A DNA stretch of 64,000 bases, taken from NCBI GenBank assembly GCA_963820415.1, contig CAWFZT010000006.1, forward strand, positions 930,001 to 994,000, written 5' to 3'. Source of the stretch: CAWFZT01 sp963820415. Its GTDB lineage: Bacteria; Chloroflexota; Anaerolineae; Anaerolineales; Anaerolineaceae. Shown one piece after another: positions 35,265-45,648 of the stretch. Made by a program: the position numbers and the translations under genes. Numbering within the stretch: the first letter of the stretch is position 1; every line of letters starts with the position of its first letter. Below the pieces are notes generated by a model, which saw only the letters and a program-made list of their open reading frames with translations, was not told the origin of the DNA and searched no databases.

Positions 35265-36294
35265 TTAATCCAAGATAGGCGGTACACCCAATTGATCAAA
35301 TGTAGTTATCCAAAGGGAACTGGAAGTAATATGCTTCAACAACCTTGGAAAAACCTCATTAAGGTTCTTTTCTTCACATGAGGGATGAAACCAAAGTGAA
35401 AGAAGTGCGCCGGTTTCAATTGCCCGGTCGGCACAGCGGCATAGTATTTCGGCCCAGGCAGCCGGCTGCCAACCTCGAGGGGTTCTTAAAATTGATTCCG
35501 CCCGGGATGCGCCACAACCCATATTCGTCTCTTTGGGGAATGTCTAATTGGTAACGGCCGTGCCAACGATAAGCCTTGAAGCCTAGCTTTTGTACAACCG
35601 GAAAGTTGCCGGGTAAGTTAGCCGGAAATACCAATGAGTTGAATCTTATCCCCCACCGTTGAGCGGCCTGCTGGCATTGGGCAAGCTCTGCTTCGATAGC
35701 TTCTGGTGAGGCGTGCGCCTCAGAACAGTCGATGTGTGAAAAGGTGTGACAGGCAATTTCATGTTTTGTTTTTGCTTTTAAGATCGACTCAACGATATCG
35801 GGAGCATACCATTCAGGAGCACGCCGATAATCGCTGCATGGATCGCAGTCATACCAATCACCGGAGGAGTAACGCCAGAATTCGTTTTCAAAATAAGCCG
35901 GGCGCGGCAGATCGGGGTGGGCCCGCCCGTTCTGGCAGGTACAGCTATCCAAGCAGAGATGCCCCACCGTGGCCCAGGTGACGGGGACTTCGTAGTCATC
36001 GAACAACTCTAGTAAACGGGGCAAGTTACGCCGGGTTCGCTCTGCCATACGCAAGGCCAATGCCAGCGGGTCATGTACGTTGCGGGCATAACGCCAGGCC
36101 CAGCCCAGCTCCAGGTCGGCAGAAATTACCACGGCCGCTCGTTTGCCCACCGGAAGCCAGGCGCCCTGGCTTGAGAAGGTCAGCGGATTTACACGTGGGA
36201 GCAGCCCGGTAGAGTAACGAAAGCGGCCTATGCCAGCCTGGAAGGCGGGGGGAAGATTATCGTAAATTGACTTTAAGGAATGAGATTTGGTCAA
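35265..36294 (-). CDS. Polysaccharide deacetylase-like protein (frameshifted)
   Basis: The N-terminal part has NodB-fold features: VVISADLELGWAW, YEVPVTWATVGHLCLD, and HEIACHTFSHIDCSEAH (metal-binding His pair). The frame ends early at 35416, while a second frame from about 35490 to 35265 continues with WAEILCRCADRAIETGALLS and LWFHPSCEE, the expected C-terminal barrel strand. One extra base near 35480-35500 joins them to 342 residues. Start codon TTG at 36294. It probably removes acetyl or formyl groups from an exopolysaccharide or glycolipid. Confidence 0.75.
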
Positions 36295-36508
36295 ACTTTG
36301 AATCCTAACATTAAGAACCTGATCGACTTAATACCTTAGGACTGGTAGCTACATAGCACATATTTGAATATTATATTCGCAATTGGCCGATTGGCATACC
36401 AAACCCAAGAAACGGCTCACTCAACCTCACGGTACTGGGCCGCCAATATAACCCACCCATATCCTTCAGGCGAATTTGCGGGTTTTTAGACTACCCGACT
36501 CTCCGGTG

Positions 36509-36514
36509 TATAAT
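36509..36514 (+). promoter_or_regulatory. -10 element of the GH3 gene
   Basis: TATAAT, with a TTTAGA hexamer 18 nt upstream as a weak -35. It lies 36 nt upstream of the ATG at 36551. Confidence 0.5.
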
Positions 36515-36550
36515 CCACTCCGTCGATCACAATCCATTCAGGAAGAAAGC

Positions 36551-38875
36551 ATGCCAGACATCCAATCCATCATCGCCAAAATGACCCTCGAGGAAAAAAC
36601 GGCCCTGTGCACCGGGGCCAACGGCTGGGAGACCACGCCGGTAGAGCGGCTGGTCGTGCCCGAGTTGTTCGTTGCCGATGGGCCGCACGGCGTGCGGCGT
36701 GTGCCGGACCCTGACGATATTGCCACCATCAGCCTGCCGGCCACCTGCTTCCCGACGGCTTCCTGCCTGGCTTCCACCTGGGACGTGGACCTGCTGCGCA
36801 AGATGGGCGAAGCCCTGGCCGAGGAATGCATCGCTTTGAAGGTGGACGTGGTGCTTGGCCCGGGCGTGAACATGAAGCGCTCCCCGCTGGGCGGGCGCAA
36901 CTTCGAGTACTACTCCGAGGACCCTTTCCTGGCCGGAGAAATGGCGGTCAGCCTGGTCAACGGTGTGCAGAGCAAGGGCGTGGGCGCCTCGCTCAAACAT
37001 TACGCCGCCAATAACCAGGAGTTCCAACGTTTCAGCATCAGCGCCGAGGTGGACGAGCGCACGCTGCGTGAAATTTACCTGCCGGCCTTCGAAACGGCGG
37101 TCAAAAAGGCGCATCCCTGGACGGTGATGTGCGCCTACAACAAGCTCAACGGCGTTTACTGCTCCGAAAATTACCACCTGCTGGTGGAGATCCTCAAAAA
37201 GGAATGGGGCTTCGAGGGCCTGGTCGTCTCCGACTGGGGGGCGGTGCACGACCGGGTCAAATCGCTGCAGGGCGGCCTGGATCTGGAAATGCCCGGCCCA
37301 CAGGAACGCCGCGTACAGGCGGTGGTGCAGGCGGTGCGCTCGGGCGCGCTGGATGAAGCGGTCCTGGACGAAGCCGTGCGGCGCATCCTGGGCGTGGTGT
37401 TCAAGGCCGCCCAGATACACCGGGGCAGTGAAGGCGCGCAGGGCGCGCAGTTCGACGTTGAAAGTCACCACGAGCTGGCGCGCCAGATTGCCGCTGAAGG
37501 CATGGTGCTGCTCAAAAATAACGGACTCCTGCCCCTGAAGAATTTTTTGCACATTGCCGTGATCGGTCACTCGGCCAACGAGGCCCACTTCCAGGGCGGG
37601 GGCAGCTCGCACATTAATCCCACCAAAGTGGCCGTGCCGTTCAAGGAACTGCAAGCCAGGGCCGGGACAGCCGAACTGACTTACGCCGAGGGCTATCCCA
37701 CTGACAACAGTTTCCGCCAGGACCTGATCGACCAGGCGGTGAAGGCGGCGCAGGCGGCGGAAGTGGCCCTGCTCTTCATCGCCCTGCCGGCCTTCAAAGA
37801 ATCCGAGGGCTACGACCGGCCCGATCTCGACTTGACCGGCCAGCAGATTGCCCTGATCAAGGCTGTGGCGAAAGTCCAACCCAATACGGTGGTGATCCTG
37901 AACAACGGAGCGCCGGTGGCGATGAGCGCCTGGATCGAGGATGTGGCCGCCGTGCTCGAAGCCTGGATGATGGGCCAGGCGGGCGGGGCCGCCATCGCCG
38001 ACGTGCTCTTCGGCCGCGCCAATCCGAGCGGCAAACTGGCCGAAACTTTCCCGCTCAAGGCCAACGACATCCCGGCCCACATCAACTGGCCGGGTGACAA
38101 CGGCGAGGTGCGTTATGGCGAAGGGATTTTCATCGGCTACCGCTATTACGACGCCAAAGAAATGCCGGTGCTGTTCCCCTTCGGCTATGGCCTGAGCTAC
38201 ACCACTTTTGCCTACAGCCACCCCGGGGTCTCGGCGACCCACTTTAAAGATGTCGACGGCCTGACGGTGACGGTCGACGTGACCAATACGGGCGGCGTGG
38301 CAGGCAAGGAGATCGTCCAGGTCTACGTCCACGATCAAAAATCTGAGCTGGTACGCCCGCGCAAGGAGCTGAAAGGCTTCGCCAAAGTATCCCTCCAGCC
38401 GGGCGAGACCAAAACCGTATCCATCCCGCTGGATATCCGCGCCTTCGCCTACTATCACCCGGCTTACAAACAGTGGATCACCGAGGACGGGGATTTCGAC
38501 ATCCTGATCGGCGCTTCGTCGGCGGATCTGCGCGCCTGCCTGGCAGTGACGCTGCAATCGACGCTCGACCTGCCCTGCCTGATCGACAAAGAGTCGACCG
38601 TGCGCCAATGGATGGCAGACCGGCGCGGCCAGGCAGTGTTTGGGCCGTTTTTCAAACAGTTGGAAGAGTACAGCCGCAAGATCTTTGGCGGCGGCGAACG
38701 CTACGGCAATTCGATCGGCATGGACGTGATGGATATGATAATGGATATGCCGCTTTTGAGCGTGCTGATGTTCCAGCAGCGCTTATTACCCATGCCCGCT
38801 GAAGAGATCCTGGAGGGCATGCTGGCCCAGGTGCATGAGAAGAGCGGAACCACAGACCCTAGCACAGCCCGCTAG
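36551..38875 (+). CDS. Beta-glucosidase, glycoside hydrolase family 3
   Basis: The 774-residue enzyme has the GH3 barrel (DGPHGVRRV, KHYAANNQEF, nucleophile Asp in LVVSDWGAVHD), the second alpha/beta domain (AVIGHSANEAHFQGGGSSHI) and a C-terminal fibronectin type III domain (VTVDVTNTGGVAGKEIVQVY). No signal peptide, so it acts in the cytoplasm on imported beta-glucosides. AGGAAGAAAGC precedes the ATG at 36551; an earlier ATG at 36476 overlaps the promoter. Confidence 0.93.
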   Translation: MPDIQSIIAKMTLEEKTALCTGANGWETTPVERLVVPELFVADGPHGVRRVPDPDDIATISLPATCFPTASCLASTWDVDLLRKMGEALAEECIALKVDVVLGPGVNMKRSPLGGRNFEYYSEDPFLAGEMAVSLVNGVQSKGVGASLKHYAANNQEFQRFSISAEVDERTLREIYLPAFETAVKKAHPWTVMCAYNKLNGVYCSENYHLLVEILKKEWGFEGLVVSDWGAVHDRVKSLQGGLDLEMPGPQERRVQAVVQAVRSGALDEAVLDEAVRRILGVVFKAAQIHRGSEGAQGAQFDVESHHELARQIAAEGMVLLKNNGLLPLKNFLHIAVIGHSANEAHFQGGGSSHINPTKVAVPFKELQARAGTAELTYAEGYPTDNSFRQDLIDQAVKAAQAAEVALLFIALPAFKESEGYDRPDLDLTGQQIALIKAVAKVQPNTVVILNNGAPVAMSAWIEDVAAVLEAWMMGQAGGAAIADVLFGRANPSGKLAETFPLKANDIPAHINWPGDNGEVRYGEGIFIGYRYYDAKEMPVLFPFGYGLSYTTFAYSHPGVSATHFKDVDGLTVTVDVTNTGGVAGKEIVQVYVHDQKSELVRPRKELKGFAKVSLQPGETKTVSIPLDIRAFAYYHPAYKQWITEDGDFDILIGASSADLRACLAVTLQSTLDLPCLIDKESTVRQWMADRRGQAVFGPFFKQLEEYSRKIFGGGERYGNSIGMDVMDMIMDMPLLSVLMFQQRLLPMPAEEILEGMLAQVHEKSGTTDPSTAR

Positions 38876-38910
38876 GGCAGTGTGAACGCAGAGAGAGGTA
38901 GTTAAAAATG
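38849..38910 (+). repeat. AACCACAGA-type repeat element
   Basis: ACCACAGACCCTAGCACAGC at the very end of the GH3 gene is nearly the same as the element at 14689. It includes the GH3 stop codon region, so the last residues of GH3 come from the repeat. Confidence 0.5.
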
Positions 38911-38965
38911 GATAAAGATACAAAGGATGGCGCGGAAGAAGTTCCAAGCTAAACAGGAGGAAATC

Positions 38966-39946
38966 ATGGAATACGTGCGATTAGGGTCAACCGGTCTCAA
39001 GGTTTCCAGGATCTGCCTGGGCTGCATGAGCTACGGGCAACCCGGCGGGCGTTGGGTGTGGGCGCTGGGTGAAGAGGACAGCCGGCCATTTTTCAAGCGG
39101 GCCCTCGAGCTGGGGATCAACTTTTTCGATACCGCTGACGTTTATTCGAGCGGGATGAGTGAGGAAATTACCGGGCGGGCGCTGCGTGATTTTGCCAGGC
39201 GTGACGAGGTGGTGGTCGCCACCAAGGTGCATGGGGTGATGGGGCCGGAGCCCAACGACCAGGGCCTGTCGCGCAAACACATCCTCAGCTCGATCGACGC
39301 CAGCCTGAAACGCCTGGGCATGGATTACGTGGACCTCTACCAGATCCACCGTTGGGATTACGAAACGCCCATCGAAGAAACGCTGGAAGCCCTGCACGAC
39401 GTGGTGCGCATGGGCAAAGCCCGCTACATTGGCGCCTCTTCGATGTACGCCTGGCAGTTCGCTAAAGCACTGTACACTTCCGACCTGCACGGCTGGACGC
39501 GCTTCGTATCGATGCAGCCGCATTACAACCTGGTCTACCGGGAAGAGGAGCGCGAGATGCTGCCGCTGTGCCAGGACCAGAAGATCGGGGTGATCCCCTG
39601 GTCGCCGCTGGCGCGCGGGCTGCTGACCGGCAAACGGGTGAAAGGCGGCGGGGAAACCGAGCGCGCCCGCACGGACAATTTCGCCAAGCAACTGTATACG
39701 CGTGAGGATGATTTCTCGGTCGCCAGCCGGGTAGGCGAGATTGCCAGGGAGCGCGGCCTGGCGGAGGCGCAGATTGCCCTGGCCTGGATACTCACCAAGC
39801 CGGTCATCACCGCCCCAATCATCGGGGCGACCAAGCCGGGTCACCTGGAAGATGCCGTGGCGGCACTGGAGGTCAAGCTTTCGAAAGATGAAATCCACCG
39901 GCTGGAAGAGGTCTACCAGCCGCACCCGGTGCTCGGATTTTCCTGA
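38966..39946 (+). CDS. Aldo/keto reductase
   Basis: The 326-residue NADPH-dependent oxidoreductase has the family motifs NFFDTADVYSSGMSEEITGR, the catalytic Lys in VVATKVHG, and YVDLYQIHRWDY with the catalytic His. The last part has APIIGATKPGHLEDAV for cofactor binding. An AGGAGGAAATC ribosome site fixes the start at 38966. It follows GH3 by about 90 nt and may share its transcript. The sugar or aldehyde substrate is unknown. Confidence 0.92.
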   Translation: MEYVRLGSTGLKVSRICLGCMSYGQPGGRWVWALGEEDSRPFFKRALELGINFFDTADVYSSGMSEEITGRALRDFARRDEVVVATKVHGVMGPEPNDQGLSRKHILSSIDASLKRLGMDYVDLYQIHRWDYETPIEETLEALHDVVRMGKARYIGASSMYAWQFAKALYTSDLHGWTRFVSMQPHYNLVYREEEREMLPLCQDQKIGVIPWSPLARGLLTGKRVKGGGETERARTDNFAKQLYTREDDFSVASRVGEIARERGLAEAQIALAWILTKPVITAPIIGATKPGHLEDAVAALEVKLSKDEIHRLEEVYQPHPVLGFS

Positions 39947-39950
39947 AATA

Positions 39951-40781
39951 TCACTGGCCGTTTATTTTCTGGCAGCCCTGGCAGACGTAGATGCTGCCGC
40001 CCATATAAGCCTCTTTCAGGATAATCGTGCCGCACAGCGGGCACGGCATGCCTACCGTATTTTTGCTTAACACTGTCTTATAGCCGCCGGGTTGGTCGAA
40101 CAGATCTCGCTCGGTGTCTCGCCCGCCCCGTTCGGTCATCTCTGCCAGGACAGATTTGACCGCCTCGAACATCCTGCCAATTTCGCCTGCGGACAGGTCC
40201 GCCATCTTGCGTTTTGGGTGGATGCGCGCCGTCCAAAGGATGTCCTGCAGCACCCCATTGCCCAAGCCGGGAATGCGCTGCTCTGTAGCCAAAAACGCCT
40301 TGGCAGACAGGCCGCCCGTATTCTCGTCGAACAGACGGTCAAAATAGGCCCGGTCGAACTCCTCGCTCAACGGGGAAGGTTTTTGCCTGGCGATGTAGTA
40401 ATCCGGCAAACCGCCCATCTCGCCCTCCGCAAAGCATAATAGGCCTCCCCACATCTGTACGGTGCAGCTAACAGTGCTATGATCCTCGAATTCAAGCAAA
40501 AGCTGGTGCTTTTTCGGGGCCGTTTCGCCCTGGGCGTGAAATTTCATTGGCGTGCTGATTACCAGAACCCGGTCACCAGCGTGGATCTCGATGTTAGTAC
40601 CAAAGGCGGCCGCACTCCGGATAATCTTCCCTGTCAAGAGGTCCTGATACTTCGCCGGATCGCCGCTGTACCAGGCGAATTTGTGCGGCGACTGGTTGGC
40701 GACCGCTTTTACCACACGCCGGCCCGCCAGAGTGCGCTCGACCTGTCCGGCCAAAACTACAGCTTCAGGCAATTCGATCAT
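39951..40781 (-). CDS. Fpg/Nei-family DNA glycosylase-like protein with atypical N-terminus
   Basis: The 276-residue protein matches the Fpg/endonuclease VIII family: ELPEAVVLAGQ at the start, the helix-two-turn-helix region (FLATEQRIPGLGNGVLQDIL) and a C-terminal zinc finger (CPLCG...CQGCQ). The catalytic Pro that normally follows the initiator Met is Ile here (MIELPEA). A GAGGAGG ribosome site fixes this start. Without Pro, glycosylase activity by the classical mechanism is doubtful. Confidence 0.85.
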   Translation of the reverse strand: MIELPEAVVLAGQVERTLAGRRVVKAVANQSPHKFAWYSGDPAKYQDLLTGKIIRSAAAFGTNIEIHAGDRVLVISTPMKFHAQGETAPKKHQLLLEFEDHSTVSCTVQMWGGLLCFAEGEMGGLPDYYIARQKPSPLSEEFDRAYFDRLFDENTGGLSAKAFLATEQRIPGLGNGVLQDILWTARIHPKRKMADLSAGEIGRMFEAVKSVLAEMTERGGRDTERDLFDQPGGYKTVLSKNTVGMPCPLCGTIILKEAYMGGSIYVCQGCQKINGQ

Positions 40782-40911
40782 ATTATTATCCCTCCTCTTT
40801 TTTGCCAAACCGCTTCAAGAAATTTTTTAATTCGAATGCTATATAAATTTTTTGATTGCAGTTAGTATCATAATCTTGGATAATATAAATGTTCAACCAT
40901 CATCAAAATAT

Positions 40912-41382
40912 TTATTTCCTACACGATAAGATCGGACTACACTTAATTTCTTCCTCCAATTCCACCAATTTTTGGTTGCGTTTATCAGCCGTTTCTAGTT
41001 CACAGCCCCATACAACGATAACCTTCCAACCATTTTGCTCCAATAAATATGTGAAACGGTTGTCGCGTTTATATTTTCAGAAATCTTTCTTTCCCAGAAA
41101 TTCATGGTTCGATTTCGGGAGTCTTGATGCCTTGCATTCCACATGCCCATGCGAAAAGCAGCCATGAACGAAAACGACCGTACGATATTTGGGCAATACG
41201 ATATCCGGAGTACCTGGATACCGTTTATCATTTTTACGAAACCGAAAACCTTCTCTAAATAAAAACTTCCGAACCACCATTTCTAAACCAGTACCTTGTT
41301 GGTGAATACGCGACATTCGTTCATGGCGTTCTTCTTTGGATAAAATATCAAAACTATTATGAATTTCCATGACAACCTTCAA
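40912..41382 (-). CDS. vsr: Very short patch repair endonuclease Vsr (two compensating frameshifts)
   Basis: The protein has the Vsr signature: RMSRIHQQGTGLEMVVRKFL, then YPGTPDIVLPKYRTVVFVHG with catalytic Asp, and CFSHGH. A TGA at 41077 interrupts the frame, but between an extra base near 41097 and a missing base near 41067 the other frame reads WERKISENIN, after which the first frame resumes RDNRFTYLLEQNGWKVIVVW. The merged protein is 156 residues, the usual Vsr length. Vsr nicks T:G mismatches made by deamination of 5-methylcytosine; its partner Dcm is at the other end of the cassette. Confidence 0.82.
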
Positions 41383-42199
41383 AGAGATTGTTTTCTACTT
41401 GAAGGTTGATTTTCGAAGGCTGTACGAGTTATACCTAGATATTCACTTCTTGGATATTCATATATTAATTCCTTATAGTACTTAGGTTCCTTTGGACTAT
41501 CAATACATGTATGAACCTTGCTACCATCTCGACTCTTTATAATCCAGTACCATCTTAAAGGGTTATGGGATTCCCATAACATTTCGGTACAAGATTTATG
41601 CAATACATTTCTTAAACCCGAATTCATAGTTTGCATCAAGTCAATAATATAGTTCTTACCATAAAGAGAAAGTAGCAAGCAAAGCAATAATTTAATTGGG
41701 TTATTTGCATCAAGCGGAAATGAGGGTTGACTTTCTGGCAGCCATTGATGAAACTCAGGAGGTATAAAAGGCTTATCGTATGGAAGGCTCCGAATAATCT
41801 GGGCGTGATAATAATGATGTAAACCTTCACCTTCTGGAGAATAGAAACGATATCCAAAAGATTTTAAATTGTTATTTTCGATCAGAAACAAACCTAAATA
41901 AATGCGTGATTTTGGTATCGACCTACCGAAATCAAACTTCATCCAAACTATTGGAATCATGATTTGATAGGATTCGATTGGATCAAGATATAGGTATCTA
42001 TTTTGTGGGAATTCACTGTTAACTGAAAGCTCAGAAGGAAGTGATCTAGCAAGGTCATCTCGACTTATGAGACTAGAAAAGCCAGATTGTAGCTCATTAA
42101 ATAGGAGAAGCGCATTTGGTCGGTAATTCTTCAAACCTTTTTCGATGATCCCATATTTAATAAAACTAGTTGGCAGAATAGATCTAATTCTTGATCCAT
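41379..42199 (-). CDS. Uncharacterised protein of the Dcm-GHKL-Vsr cassette (frameshifted)
   Basis: I do not recognise this family. The native start is probably the ATG at 42199 because AGGAGG lies just before it; it reads MDQELDLFCQLVLLNMG and then needs one missing base near 42150 to enter the long frame (IIEKGLKNYRPNALLLFNEL). The merged length is 273 residues. There is no signal peptide or transmembrane helix and no clear catalytic motif, although HHYYHAQIIRSLPYDKPFIP is distinctive. Its end overlaps the vsr start (ATGA). It is a candidate effector of the cassette. Confidence 0.6.
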
Positions 42200-42221
42200 T
42201 AGGTTCCTCCTGCAATTGCAA

Positions 42222-43404
42222 TCATAAAGCAAATCGGAATGATGGATAACGGATACCTTCAACAACTTTGACGTAACGCTGTACGAATGATGTTGGTGAT
42301 GATGAAATGAACTCTTGTGCTTGATCACGGTTAAGAAAAAGAGATATATCTTCACAAAATACCCAGTTCGGCCAATTCGATCGCCAAGGATTGGTAACTT
42401 CTGAAATCTTTTGGCAATTACTAACTTCAGGCCAAAACCAAGCCAATCTAGACAACCAATCTAACTGTTTAAATCGATACCGCCGAAGTAATACAGAATT
42501 TATGACAAGGTCCTTATCTCTTTTGAATGACGCCAAACTGTTCCAGGTTTCCAAATCGTTTGAACGATCATCGAGCAAACTCGGAAAACGCGAAATTTAA
42601 ATGCGGGGCATCAACCAATATATTTTGACCTGGTAGGACAAGGTACTCCAACCAATGAGAGATTTTAGCGGCTGCAATTCGTACTAGTCCCTCTTCACAA
42701 TAAGGTTTATCTTTTCCCCGCAACCCGCTTCCTGATTTGGTTACAAAATCATTAAATGTAATTTCCATCGGATTGTCTATTTTCGATAGAAATTCTAAAA
42801 TCGATCTTGGCAAAATTCTTGCGATTTTTTGGGGAAAGCCTAGGTATTCGAGAATTGGCTTATCCAAGTTATCCATTAACTTTCGTATTTTTCGATCAAA
42901 TTGTTCGAATGCTGAGGGCAACAATGGCCAGGCCCAAGGTCTAAATCCTTCCCAAGGCTCGAACCATAATCCCATATTATCCAAGAGTGGATCACCAATA
43001 TTTAAATCTGCAAAAGATTCGGGATGATCCTCTAAGGTTAAATCATATGCAGCATAACCTTTGTCAAATTGATTAAGCGCAATGATAAGCCCGCATCTTG
43101 AATAACAACGAACTAGATATGCGATTTCTTCTCCCGAAAGGTTATTGGCATTGAACAAATCATAGTCAATTACGAGAATATGAACCTGGTCGAAGCGGTT
43201 ATCCCATATTGGTTCGGGATTTATCCCTCTTCTTGCTTCTCGACGACGATACTCTAATCCAGAGATAGCTTTGGCGAAATCATCTTTTTCTATAGTTGCG
43301 ATATTGTAAAATGATCCAATTTTATCTTGGTCTTCCAATTTCTTTTTCCATAGAGCTACAGCACCAGGATCATCGTCATAAATCAAGATTTCTTTTTTCT
43401 TCAT
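42222..43404 (-). CDS. Receiver-like protein of the cassette (frameshifted)
   Basis: The first 150 residues resemble a response-regulator receiver: ILIYDDDPGAVALWKKKLED gives the acidic pair, and VHILVIDYDLFNANNLSGEE gives a possible phosphoacceptor Asp, but with an insertion between them. The rest is an unrecognised region of about 240 residues. The frame stops at 42568; removing one base from an A4/T4 run at 42585-42588 joins it to the frame ending at 42222 (PSLLDDRSNDLETWN), total 393 residues. The ATG at 43404 overlaps the stop of the ATPase gene, as kinase-regulator pairs often do. Confidence 0.6.
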
Positions 43405-45648
43405 CCTATTTCTCTCCATAATATCTGGAAACATGTATTGAAGCCTGGATGCGGTTTGACAAAAGTCACTTTACAACCAATATTATCGGCAATCATACGA
43501 ACAATGGTTAAACCCAACCCACTACCCCCAAATCCTAGTGCTTTACGCTCTGATGATAACTTCAACTTACGAACGAATGGTTTGAATAATTCCTCAGCTG
43601 AAGATAAATCGACTCCCGATCCTGTATCTTGAACCAGGAGTTCACGCGTTCGGCCATATATATGTGTGCTTAAATATATGCGCTTGATCTCAAATTCTAG
43701 CATTGCATTAATTGCATTAATGAAAACATTTTGGAAAATGGCGCTCCATTCGACAAATCTTGCTTCTGGTAACCGTAAATCCTCATCGATTTTGCTGGTC
43801 TCAATAATGATTCCCCGACTTAAAATACCCATTTGAGTTTTAACTTCATTTACAAGAGCCCTTGCCTTGAAACGCGCTTTGATGCTTCAATTCTCTTCAT
43901 CCAAAAGTGGTGAAAACAAAGCGCGTGTGGCGCGAGCACGTTCTACCCATCTAGATAACTGTTCTGCAATTTCATTCAATGTGTAGGTTGAATTCGTATC
44001 AAAGGCTCGAATAGTTCTGACCTTCTTGATTACTTCATCAAGAAGCTGAAATTGTTTATTTACTTCATGTTCGTATGCTAAGGCAGTAATTCCAGCCGTA
44101 GCGAGTGCTCCTAAAAGCCCAACCTGACGTGCTCTAATTTCAGCATCAGATTCGGTTGCTCTAATTACTTCCCGAATTCTATCCTGAAGAGTAACGAAAA
44201 CCGGTAGTGGCATTTCAGATTGATAATTTTTTAATACCTGATCTATCCGTTCAGCTTTTTCTTTTATTGGCTCGATTGCTTGTTGGGATTGGGTTCGATC
44301 CCATCCTCGTCTTGCCTCTCGCATCGCATAAAAATCGAGGGCATATCGAATAATGTATCTGAGATTTTGAAATGCGAGATTGTCTAACAATCGATCCCTT
44401 GTTACCGAGATGCTTAAACATTCCTCTTCATTTTCCTTTGCAAATTTGGTTTTATTTCGCTCTTGAGACGTGTTTACATGAACAACTCCTAAGAGACGTG
44501 AATTGGTAGGTAAATATTCAAGCCCACTTGGTACTTGAAATTCTTGGGGGAGTAATTTTGAATTGGACAAGCGATGTGAATGGTCGAGTTCAATTCCCAA
44601 CCAATCACTTTCAGCTAAACCGTAAAAGGGCAAGTGAAAACCGGCATCATATACTCTGACCCCTCCGAATTCATTTAGATACTCTCTGGCTTCTTCGACT
44701 TTTATCCCAAATGGTTGTCTCTGTATTAAGTGAAAAATGCGTACTTCAAATTCGGCATCGTGTAATCTACAATTAGGGACAGGATATTCTATAATATCAG
44801 GTGTTTCCCCTGAAAACTCTAAAGAAAGACGAACTTTAAAAACTGAATTCCCGTCAGCGTTTGTTTTAGTTAAACTTTCCAGTAATTCGAGCATACCAAA
44901 TGTCACGTATCGCTTCCATTTGATTTTGAAATTTCGTAACAGCCTCTGCATCTGGACTTTCTACAATTACAGTAAAAGCTCTTTGTTTATCGGTTTCAAG
45001 ACTGGGATTACTTCGGAAAGGAGGCTGTAACCACCAAATTTCGCGCGCTAACTTGACTATCTCTTCATTTGCCCAACTTTGCTTGAGTTTGGAAAGGCAT
45101 ATTGTAGTTCCACTATAACTGCCATTTGGAAACTTGGTCCTGGTTGGAATTTGCTTGTAAAGGGCTTTAGCTTCGGTCAATTCCCCCGCATTAACTGCAG
45201 CATCCCAATCAACACTGGCATAAATCTCTTCGTGAATATCTTTCTCCGAAACTGTGAATAGTTGGATCTCTTTTGCGAGTAATTGTACAGCGAGTCTTCC
45301 TACCCCTTTTGAACCGGTTAGAGGGCGTTCGAAATTTCGAGATACACGTTTTTCTTGCTTGTGCGGCGTTCCAATTCGCATCCAGAAATCTCTGAACTCG
45401 GAAAAGTCCATTCCATGACCATTATCAATTACTTCGATGCGATCAGATTTGAATTGAATTATGACTTTGTTTGCATCTGCGTCATAACTGTTTTTTACGA
45501 GTTCCGCAAGGGCAATGTGAGGTTTTCCGACAAGACGCTCACCAAGTTCACTTAGTAAAGCTGATGAAACAGTGAATGGGATTTCATTCATGGCATTATT
45601 GGGATCATTCTTGGTCTTAATCTTTCGTCGTTCTGTTCGGTCAGCCAT
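43401..45648 (-). CDS. Dual GHKL ATPase: MORC/Hsp90-like N-terminus and histidine-kinase-like C-terminus (frameshift and in-frame TGA)
   Basis: The N-terminal ATPase has ALAELVKNSYDADANKVII (N box), VIDNGHGMDF (G1) and GSKGVGRLAVQLLAKE (G2). After a middle region comes a helical segment like a dimerisation domain (TALAYEHEVNKQFQLLDEV), then a second ATPase with FQNVFINAINAMLEF (N box), QDTGSGVD and GFGGSGLGLTIVRMI. A one-base shift near 44873 separates the first two parts, and a TGA at 43887-43889, in the same frame, separates the last. Merged length about 748 residues. The 8-nt overlap with dcm and ATGA with the receiver-like gene place it in the operon. Confidence 0.7.

Noticed and set aside
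36527..38608. 693-residue open frame on the minus strand opposite GH3
   Set aside because: It is the complement of a GC-rich, strongly coding GH3 gene with clear catalytic motifs; the antisense protein has no recognisable domain.
40092..40439. Plus-strand frames opposite the Fpg-like gene
   Set aside because: They are antisense shadows; the minus strand has the helix-two-turn-helix and zinc-finger motifs.
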